From: an uncultured Legionellales bacterium | GTDB lineage: Bacteria > Pseudomonadota > Gammaproteobacteria > UBA1113 | Length of the DNA: 5,011 nt | Assembly: GCA_945956945.1 (NCBI GenBank) | Contig: CAMFJO010000094.1 | Coordinates: forward strand, 1-5,011 | Direction: 5' to 3' | Part shown: piece by piece, positions 1 through 5,011 of the stretch | How the letters are laid out: every line of letters begins with the position of its first letter | Position numbering within the stretch: position 1 is the stretch's first letter | Translations under genes and position numbers: made by a program | The notes under the pieces: model-generated | Told to the model about the DNA's origin: nothing | Database searches by the model: none | The model's input: only the letters and a program-made list of their open reading frames with translations

Positions 1-58
1 AACACAAATTAAAAGCATGGTGCATAACCCCCTCTTATTTACATTTTTCATCGAGGTT

Positions 59-1180
59 CTATTCTTCTATCGCCTCAGCTTGTATTACTTTATTTTGTGT
101 AGAATTTAAGGGCTGACTGGCAGTCGGAGAATACACATAAATAAGCTCATTGTGTACGTAATAATCTTTAAAACTGAGATAATTTCCATAAGTATCGCTC
201 AAAGAAGGATCTTGATCCCACAGCGCTTGGGTATACCATTTCCAATATTTGTTATGATTCTGCAGTTCGATATCCGCCGCATCATAAAGATCGTAATAAG
301 TTCTATACGCTATGTAGGCATTATCAATTCCAACAGGCCACTCGAGCACCTTTTGAAATGGCTTAGAGGGACTGTGAAACATCCATTGATAAATGTAATC
401 GATTCTATGTTGATCTCGCACCGTATAATCCCATAAAAAATACTTTGGACCAGGAACAAAAGGCAAGGGATCTTTAGGTGGGGAAAGACTGCTATATTGA
501 TAACCCATGGCGCACTGTAGGTTTGGCCCTGGATGTAATGGTGGCTCCGACATACCCGCCAAGGACATCATGCAGGTATTAATGGCATTGATGTCACCAT
601 TGTAAATAGAAATTCTAATGGCTGCATCATTAATATTATCTTGAACGGTTTCGCCAGAATTTAACATTTCTAGCACCAAAGGTTGTGAACCGGGGGTTTC
701 AAATACACACGCGGCACGAACAGATCGATTGGGGTTATAGCTATCGATCGATTTATCATCAAAGTAATGAATGTATTTTAGTATGGACAATTCAGCCAGG
801 GTTGCGCCCAACGAATGTCCCGTGAAACGTATTTGCACTGTGTGTTTACTGGCAGGGTAGGGGTATTTTTCATCCAATTTATCAAAAACCAATTGAATGA
901 AAGGAATTGCTCCCGTATAAAACTGTTCTGGAATAACGCTTAAGGCCCACATTTGAATATCTTCTATCGCATCGGGGATATTGGAGGTTCCTCTGTGGGC
1001 AATATAGACGGTTGATGCCGTATTATTTTCTTGTATGTAGGCAGCGCCAAAATAACCGTTGTTTTGCAAATGGCTGGGACAGTCTAAAAACACATTCCAA
1101 TCAGTCGGTAATTCTGGGCGCAGCAATTCTCTATAAACATCCCTGGCAAAACTGACAGCTTCTTGCTCATTAGTTAGCAT
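59..1180 (-). CDS. Class 3 lipase-like alpha/beta hydrolase with a Tyr/Trp-rich C-terminal extension
   Basis: A 373-residue protein, probably an ester or acyl-lipid hydrolase of the fungal-type lipase (Lipase_3) group. Seen in the sequence: the nucleophile elbow GHSLGA at residues 121-126 (Ser123), preceded by VQIRFT. HRGTSN at 62-67 corresponds to the family's oxyanion-hole FRGT segment. ETPGSQP at 161-167 follows the strand after the nucleophile helix. IYNGDINAIN offers Asp196 and DQHRIDYI offers His258, which gives a complete Ser-Asp-His triad in the right order. Residues from about 260 to 373 go beyond the catalytic core and are rich in Tyr and Trp; I recognise no domain there. There is no N-terminal signal peptide or membrane segment, so it is cytosolic or exported by a signal-less route. 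The ATG start at 1180 has a modest AAGGG about 7 bases upstream. The substrate cannot be read from sequence. The fold call is firm, but the biological role (metabolism, or action on host lipids) is open. Confidence 0.88.
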   Translation of the reverse strand: MLTNEQEAVSFARDVYRELLRPELPTDWNVFLDCPSHLQNNGYFGAAYIQENNTASTVYIAHRGTSNIPDAIEDIQMWALSVIPEQFYTGAIPFIQLVFDKLDEKYPYPASKHTVQIRFTGHSLGATLAELSILKYIHYFDDKSIDSYNPNRSVRAACVFETPGSQPLVLEMLNSGETVQDNINDAAIRISIYNGDINAINTCMMSLAGMSEPPLHPGPNLQCAMGYQYSSLSPPKDPLPFVPGPKYFLWDYTVRDQHRIDYIYQWMFHSPSKPFQKVLEWPVGIDNAYIAYRTYYDLYDAADIELQNHNKYWKWYTQALWDQDPSLSDTYGNYLSFKDYYVHNELIYVYSPTASQPLNSTQNKVIQAEAIEE

Positions 1181-1214
1181 TTAAACGCCCTTGTTATTTT
1201 GAAACACCATAGGG

Positions 1215-1230
1215 ATTATGTATACACAAT
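1215..1230. promoter_or_regulatory. Palindrome over the lipase -10 box, candidate operator
   Basis: ATTATGTATACACAAT is a 16-base inverted repeat with 7 of 8 pairs matching; the core TGTATACA is perfect. It covers the -10 element of the lipase promoter, where a bound dimeric regulator would block polymerase. Short AT-rich palindromes also occur by chance, so the operator role is inferred. Confidence 0.35.
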
Positions 1231-1247
1231 AAAATACCCATAGTCAA
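1219..1247 (-). promoter_or_regulatory. Sigma-70-type promoter of the lipase gene
   Basis: On the minus strand, TTGACT (1242-1247) is followed after exactly 17 bases by TATACA (1219-1224). This gives 5 of 6 matches to the -35 consensus and 4 of 6 to the -10 consensus. The predicted start of transcription near 1212 leaves a leader of about 30 bases before the ATG at 1180. It lies in the 103-base gap after tspO, where no terminator-like hairpin is visible, so some read-through from phr-tspO is also possible. Confidence 0.65.
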
Positions 1248-1283
1248 TAGTTTAATTTTTTATAGAAAGGCTATTCCTACTTT

Positions 1284-1754
1284 TTAGTTCATTACTGCAA
1301 TAAATAAATTAAGATAAGAAGCAAATATTAGCCAGAAAACATAGGGCAGCAACAATAAGGTAATGCTTTTTTGTTTGGTTCTGGCCTGTATGGCTAAAAC
1401 TACGTTCAAACCGGTTAATATAATAAGCCAGATAGCGCTGAGTTTTACCCAATGGAGTTGGAAAAACAGAGGGGTCCATATCCAGTTTATTATTATTTGT
1501 AACCAATACAGCTCAATAAGTGATCTAGTTGCGGCTTCTCTATGTGCCGTTAAAAACCAGCCAATATAGGCAAGCACAGCATAGAGCACGGACCAAACTA
1601 TAGAAAATACTATCCCGGGAGGGGTCAAGGAAGATTTGGCGAGATTATTATACCAGGGCTCCATATTAGCCTGGGTTAATAAACCTAATAAGAAGGCTAT
1701 GGCTTCAAAAAGAACGAGCCAAAAAAATAATTTAATTAAATTATTTAAACGCAT
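1284..1754 (-). CDS. tspO: TspO/MBR family membrane protein (tryptophan-rich sensory protein)
   Basis: A 156-residue integral membrane protein of the TspO / peripheral benzodiazepine receptor family. Known members bind porphyrins and other tetrapyrroles or sterols and are tied to light, oxygen and oxidative stress responses. The length is typical for the family. Five hydrophobic segments are visible, at about 5-27, 46-68, 79-100, 104-123 and 130-152. Family signatures seen: PWYNNLAKSSLTPPGIVF (33-50) with the conserved Pro pair, followed by the W54..LY pattern; INWIWTPLFF (89-98), the usual N-[FW]-x-W-[ST]-P-L-F-F block; and YVFWLIFASYLN (138-149) with a C-terminal Asn. Trp is abundant, as expected. 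The ATG at 1754 is preceded by a strong AGGAG. Only 9 bases separate it from the phr stop, so it is the distal gene of a phr-tspO operon, which suits a role in light-linked stress. The ligand is unknown. Confidence 0.95.
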   Translation of the reverse strand: MRLNNLIKLFFWLVLFEAIAFLLGLLTQANMEPWYNNLAKSSLTPPGIVFSIVWSVLYAVLAYIGWFLTAHREAATRSLIELYWLQIIINWIWTPLFFQLHWVKLSAIWLIILTGLNVVLAIQARTKQKSITLLLLPYVFWLIFASYLNLFIAVMN

Positions 1755-1760
1755 ACTAAT

Positions 1761-1765
1761 CTCCT
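1761..1765 (-). promoter_or_regulatory. tspO ribosome binding site overlapping the phr stop codon
   Basis: Read on the minus strand, TTAGGAGATTAGTATG contains AGGAG six bases before the tspO ATG. The first bases of this site are part of the phr TAG stop (1764-1766). Ribosomes ending phr translation therefore sit on the tspO site, which suggests translational coupling and supports the ATG at 1754 as the start. Confidence 0.85.
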
Positions 1766-3173
1766 AATTTTTAAGTTGGCTGTAATAATCCAAAGCCTGA
1801 ATACGTGTCTTGCTATGTTCCACAATAGGTCGTGGATAGTTTATCTTCGCATAAATAGCCGCGGAATTGCTTGCTTCCCAGGGAGCATGGATCACATCAT
1901 TGATTAAAGAATTCAGCTCGGGAACCCAGCGGCGAATATACACACCATTCGGATCAAATTTTTTGCTTTGAAGAACTGGGTTAAAAATACGAAAATAAGG
2001 CGCTGCATCAGCACCACAACCAGCAACCCATTGCCAGCTGGCGCTATTATTGGCTAAGTCGGCATCCACTAAAGTATCTAAGAACCAATCCGCGCCTAAT
2101 CGCCAATCGATAAATAAGTCTTTTGTTAGGAACGAAGCCACAATCATTCTCACTCGGTTATGCATGTATCCGGTTGCCCATAGCTCTCTCATCCCTGCAT
2201 CAACGATAGGATAACCTGTCATTCCTTTTTGCCAACTTCTCAATAATACCTTATCATTGTGCCAGGGAAAAGCATCGAAATCTTCTTGGAAGTTTTTATG
2301 TGGGAGTGAAGGCACGTGGTACAACAAATAATAAGAAAACTCTCTCCAACCCAGTTCTGATAAAAAATGCTCTATGCCGATCAAATCACACGACGGATCC
2401 TTTTTAACACTTTCGATAGCCCTTAAAATAGCTTCTGGGCTTATTTCACCAAAATGTAAATGCGGTGATAGCCGCGAGGTTGCGTCTTTTTCCGGAAAAT
2501 CACGCTCTATTTTATAACCATTAAGATGTTGGTTTATAAACTGTGTTAATCGTTGCGCCGCTCCTTTCTCGCCCGGGGTCCAAACTTTCGAAAACTGAGA
2601 AGCCCAATTTACAGTGGGTAATAATTTCCAATCATCAATTTTATCACTTATAGCCTCTATGGTAGCAGGTCGCGCGATTATTTCTTGTTTGGGCGAAGAA
2701 AAAAGATCGGTGCGACAAACCTTCCAATAAGGCGTAAACACTTTAAAAAAATCACCCTTTTTATTACGGATAGCCCAAGGCTCATTGAGCAAACTCCCAT
2801 TAAAACTTTGTACGTCCATGCCAATTTCCTGCAGACTGGCTTTAATTTTTTTATCACGTCCAATCACCAAGGGCTCGTAGCAACGATTCCAATAGACAGC
2901 GTTTATTGAAAATTTATTGATGAGTTCTGATAGAATAGCCAGTGGGTCGCCTTGTTGCAGAATCAGTTTTAACTTTAGTTTCGCATGAAGCGATTTTTCT
3001 AGTGCGTTAAGACTGTGGTGAAGCCACCACGCTTGTGCTCGTCCTTGCACACTATTTTTTCGATCGAAAATATAAATAGGCATGACGCTCGCATGTCTAG
3101 CACATGCCTCAAAAAGCGCAGGATTATCATTTATTCGTAAATCTTGCCGAAACCATACAATAGCATTCGTCAT
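1764..3173 (-). CDS. phrB: Deoxyribodipyrimidine photolyase (class I CPD photolyase)
   Basis: A 469-residue flavoprotein that uses blue/near-UV light to split cyclobutane pyrimidine dimers; E. coli PhrB is 472 residues and aligns end to end. The N-terminal Rossmann antenna domain opens with IVWFRQDLRINDNPAL (5-20). The FAD/DNA-binding domain carries TSRLSPHLHFGEISP (232-246), WREFSYYLLYH (276-286), TGYPIVDAGMRELWATGYMHNR (319-340), KDLFIDWR (351-358) and NNSASWQW (375-382), then GADAAPYFRIFNP (387-399). The electron-transfer Trp triad appears complete: W380, W357 and W304 match E. coli W382, W359 and W306. W382 matches the Trp that packs against the dimer. I cannot decide from sequence whether the antenna is MTHF or a deazaflavin. 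The start fits the conserved N-terminus, although no clear Shine-Dalgarno precedes it, so expression may be modest. It is followed by tspO with overlapping signals. Bacterial cryptochromes share the fold, but the match to PhrB favours a repair enzyme. Confidence 0.96.
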   Translation of the reverse strand: MTNAIVWFRQDLRINDNPALFEACARHASVMPIYIFDRKNSVQGRAQAWWLHHSLNALEKSLHAKLKLKLILQQGDPLAILSELINKFSINAVYWNRCYEPLVIGRDKKIKASLQEIGMDVQSFNGSLLNEPWAIRNKKGDFFKVFTPYWKVCRTDLFSSPKQEIIARPATIEAISDKIDDWKLLPTVNWASQFSKVWTPGEKGAAQRLTQFINQHLNGYKIERDFPEKDATSRLSPHLHFGEISPEAILRAIESVKKDPSCDLIGIEHFLSELGWREFSYYLLYHVPSLPHKNFQEDFDAFPWHNDKVLLRSWQKGMTGYPIVDAGMRELWATGYMHNRVRMIVASFLTKDLFIDWRLGADWFLDTLVDADLANNSASWQWVAGCGADAAPYFRIFNPVLQSKKFDPNGVYIRRWVPELNSLINDVIHAPWEASNSAAIYAKINYPRPIVEHSKTRIQALDYYSQLKN

Positions 3174-3244
3174 TTTTCATTAACCCAAAAGGTAGTTACT
3201 TGCCCATACCGAAATGAATGTTATCGAATAAGCATGAAGACACC

Positions 3245-3273
3245 ATTGTAAGACAGATTATCTATTGATGCAA
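3245..3273 (-). promoter_or_regulatory. Candidate sigma-70 promoter of the phr-tspO operon
   Basis: On the minus strand, TTGCAT (3268-3273) and TACAAT (3245-3250) are separated by 17 bases. The -10 matches consensus at 5 of 6 positions, but the -35 at only 3, so an activator may be needed. The predicted start near 3238 gives a leader of about 65 bases. An alternative pairing, TTGTAC (3281-3286) with GATAAT, overlaps it with an 18-base spacer. The perfect 8-base palindrome TTGTACAA (3279-3286) lies next to the -35 region and could be an operator. Confidence 0.45.
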
Positions 3274-3354
3274 CTAAATTGTACAACAGAGATTGTCCTG
3301 AGCTAACTGGCCCTATAAAGATCTTAAGACCGAAAATCAATCTTTTAATTTAGT

Positions 3355-3388
3355 GAGAAGCCCCGCTATAGCGGGGCTTTTCTATTTT
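3355..3388. terminator. GC-rich hairpin with a U-tract on the plus-strand side
   Basis: AAGCCCCGC (3358-3366) and GCGGGGCTT (3371-3379) form a perfect 9-bp stem around a TATA loop. It begins 7 bases beyond the stop codon of the long minus-strand gene, the normal place for its terminator. On the minus strand, however, the hairpin is followed by CTCACTAAATT, a poor U-tract. On the plus strand it is followed by TTTTCTATTTTAT, a good one, and the stem can be extended to 12 pairs counting one G-U. It may act in both directions, but by shape it is the stronger terminator for plus-strand RNA. Confidence 0.75.
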
Positions 3389-5011
3389 ATGAGTCCAAAG
3401 ACAGTTTTTGAGAACTACTAAGACCAACTTCAGGTTCTTTACTATTGTCGTTACCGAAAAAAGCCGCCACCGAAGATAAATTTGAATGCACTCTGCTCGG
3501 TAATTTAAGTGATTTTCGACGTTCTCTTTGCGGTATGTTATCCGCAGAAGCATTTGAAGTGAGCGCACCATGATCAGAGACATGAACTTTGCGTCTGGAC
3601 TTTCTACCTGAACTAGGAGCACTTTCCTCTTGTCGTTGATTACTCTTTGGGCTCATAGTCCCTGGCGTCACCGGCGGACAATCACCTCTCTTCGGACTTT
3701 GTATCAGTGTATTACTATCATCATTTCTCTTTAGACTAAAAGCACCTGACAACGCCAGTGAACGTTCTGCCTTTTTTGGGCTAGGTGGAAGAAAGGTATT
3801 ATTAGCCACATCCCCTCTTTTTGGACTCAAGGGACTTGATATAGTAAATGGTTGAGATTTCTTTGAACTGAGTGGGGTAAAGATATTATTATTTTCGCTT
3901 CTCTTTGGGCTCGAAGGGCCTGACATAGCCAATCGTTTTTCATCTGTAAAGGCTTTCGTATTACCCGTGACCGTATTAAACTTTCGATCGTCTCTCCAGG
4001 GGCTAAGGGGTAAATCAGGTATCACACATTCCTTCCGTGGGCTGGCTAGTAAATTCGGTATCTGCCGTTCCTTTAGTTGTGGACTAGGCGTGGAATTAGA
4101 TGAACCATCTTCTGAGACCGGCTGACCTGCTCCTAAGCTGAATGTACGCTCAGATGAACCATCAGTCGTATCTTCGTTTTCTTTTAGAGATCCCCCTGAA
4201 AGATATCGCTCTACTTTATGTCGTCCTATTGTTGGACTTCGCATCTCTTCTGGACAATCACCCATATTTATATTATTCATCGTTGCTATTGTCGAAATCA
4301 ATTTATTGATCTTAACCAAACAAGATATAATATGATTTAAGTTACAAGTTTCTTCTGTTTCTTTCGTCAGATTGATAACTTCTTTATAAATAGAATAGTA
4401 ATCTGAATTGACTATCGTCTTGGTGATTATTTCAGCCATTCCTTGTTTATCCACAGACCACGGGCTAACACGTGTGGCTTTTTCCACTATTTGGTCAATT
4501 TCATTCGTACACGCAGGATATAATGGCTCTTTATTTACTACCGCATCAATGAGTTTAGCAAGCTCCTCTTCAGTAAGAATGGCAAATAAATTTTTTAATA
4601 CTTCTTTTTTTAAAAGCACCTGAACCAATTGGCTTAACTCTAACAAGTTAATCAGTATTCGTCCTTTTTCCACAACCAAAGTTTTATAAATTACCATGGA
4701 GCCTGTCTGCTGAACCTCTACCCCAAGTATGTTCCAAATAGATTTTACCAAATTAAAACACATTATTTTGAGCTTATTGTTTTCTTTCCCCAACATTGAG
4801 GTAATACGAAGTATAGCCTGATTATTTTCGTTATCTGATTTGGATATATCCGTCGGAGAAGACATGCCCTGCGCTAGGTTTGTAGTAGATACAAACTTCT
4901 CAACCAGACAAAAGGCAGATTCTAGTTCATGAAATTTATAATGCTTTTCTCTAAAATAGTCGGAAAAAGCACGCAAGGTCAGCCTTCTCCGCGTGGGAAA
5001 TTGGGCATTGA
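3387..5011 (-). CDS. Unknown protein with SPKR-type C-terminal repeats (5' end open at the window edge)
   Basis: I do not recognise this protein. Residues are numbered from the TTG at 4976, which gives 529 residues. Residues 1-235 look mostly helical, with Leu/Ile/Lys-rich stretches, few Gly or Pro, and no convincing membrane segment or signal peptide. From about 240 it becomes low-complexity and rich in Ser, Pro, Lys, Arg and Asn, as expected for disorder. Residues 298-459 hold degenerate repeats of about 14 residues centred on S-P-K-R/K. Two basic clusters follow, RKSRRK (458-463) and RERRKSLK (484-491), then a Ser-rich tail ending QKLSLDS. Six sites fit the proline-directed kinase consensus S-P-x-K/R: S312, S325, S356, S384, S399 and S427. 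Such motifs are typical of eukaryotic nuclear and cell-cycle proteins, so a secreted effector is a fair guess, not a demonstrated function. The start is undecided: TTG has GGAGAAGG six bases upstream, but the frame stays open to the window edge (about 11 more sense codons), so the gene may begin outside. The stop is TAA. Confidence 0.8.
   Translation of the reverse strand, partial: NAQFPTRRRLTLRAFSDYFREKHYKFHELESAFCLVEKFVSTTNLAQGMSSPTDISKSDNENNQAILRITSMLGKENNKLKIMCFNLVKSIWNILGVEVQQTGSMVIYKTLVVEKGRILINLLELSQLVQVLLKKEVLKNLFAILTEEELAKLIDAVVNKEPLYPACTNEIDQIVEKATRVSPWSVDKQGMAEIITKTIVNSDYYSIYKEVINLTKETEETCNLNHIISCLVKINKLISTIATMNNINMGDCPEEMRSPTIGRHKVERYLSGGSLKENEDTTDGSSERTFSLGAGQPVSEDGSSNSTPSPQLKERQIPNLLASPRKECVIPDLPLSPWRDDRKFNTVTGNTKAFTDEKRLAMSGPSSPKRSENNNIFTPLSSKKSQPFTISSPLSPKRGDVANNTFLPPSPKKAERSLALSGAFSLKRNDDSNTLIQSPKRGDCPPVTPGTMSPKSNQRQEESAPSSGRKSRRKVHVSDHGALTSNASADNIPQRERRKSLKLPSRVHSNLSSVAAFFGNDNSKEPEVGLSSSQKLSLDS
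3600..4085 (-). repeat. Degenerate in-frame repeats encoding S-P-K-R/K units
   Basis: Within the long gene, Ser-centred basic motifs start at residues 298, 312, 325, 356, 370, 384, 399, 414, 427, 442 and 456, with steps of 13-15 residues and one double step of 31. Intact versions read SPRK, SPWR, SPKR, SPKR, SPKK and SPKR; decayed versions read SSKK, SLKR, SPKS and SGRK. At DNA level the best copies are 84-90 bases apart, twice the unit length. Plus-strand TCTCTTTGGGCT (3900-3911), TCTTTTTGGACT (3816-3827) and TCTCTTTAGACT (3726-3737) correspond, each followed by a similar stretch ending near TGACA or TGATA. This points to duplication of a two-unit block followed by divergence. Confidence 0.75.

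Noticed and set aside
1..58. Possible terminator after the lipase gene (GCACCATGC followed by T-rich sequence on the minus strand)
   Set aside because: The stem would be only about three base pairs, so no terminator can be supported in the short stretch that is visible.
152..436. Plus-strand open frame of 94 codons inside the lipase gene
   Set aside because: It lies wholly opposite a well-supported lipase gene with an intact catalytic triad, has no family features, and is best explained as an antisense shadow.
1255..1283. Possible terminator after tspO
   Set aside because: AGGAA and TTTCT on the minus strand form only a weak stem with one G-U pair and are followed by A residues instead of a U-tract.
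3127..3180. Short 17-codon frame starting at an ATG seven bases upstream of the phr ATG
   Set aside because: The ATG at 3180 is out of frame with phr and stops quickly at TGA. There is no ribosome binding site for it. It could slightly lower phr translation, but nothing indicates a real peptide.
3350..3622. Minus-strand 90-codon frame overlapping the end of the SPKR-repeat gene
   Set aside because: It is an alternative frame of the same strand inside the repeat gene and runs through the terminator hairpin. No start signal or recognisable protein features support it.
3600..4085. CRISPR-like array
   Set aside because: The repeats are degenerate, stay in frame and encode a consistent amino acid motif. 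There are no identical direct repeats with unique spacers.

Overview
The window reads as AT-rich gammaproteobacterial chromosome. The photolyase resembles E. coli PhrB over its full length. The 529-codon gene of unknown function looks eukaryote-facing, which hints at a host-associated bacterium (Legionella/Coxiella-like lifestyle). That lifestyle guess is inference; no marker gene in the window fixes the taxon. All four supported genes lie on the minus strand, so the biological order runs from the right edge to the left.

Right part (3387-5011): a long open frame with a helical N-terminal half and a disordered, Ser/Pro/Lys/Arg-rich C-terminal half. I do not recognise the family. The C-terminal half is built from degenerate units of about 14 residues centred on S-P-K-R/K-like motifs, followed by two basic clusters and a Ser-rich tail. 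The frame is open to the window edge, so the true start may lie outside. A GC-rich hairpin sits just after its stop codon.

Middle part (1284-3173): a class I CPD photolyase gene (phr) followed at once by a TspO/MBR membrane protein gene. The phr stop codon overlaps the tspO ribosome binding site, so the two are almost certainly one transcript with coupled translation. A plausible sigma-70 promoter lies upstream of phr.

Left part (59-1180): a class 3 lipase-like alpha/beta hydrolase with a recognisable Ser-Asp-His triad and a Tyr/Trp-rich C-terminal extension. It has its own good sigma-70 promoter, whose -10 box lies inside a near-perfect 16-bp palindrome, so it is probably regulated separately from phr-tspO.

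The phr-tspO pair makes sense as a light/oxidative stress unit: DNA repair driven by light, plus a membrane protein that binds tetrapyrroles. The lipase and the SPKR-repeat protein have no obvious link to it. Both would fit an accessory host-interaction role, but this is not shown by the sequence.
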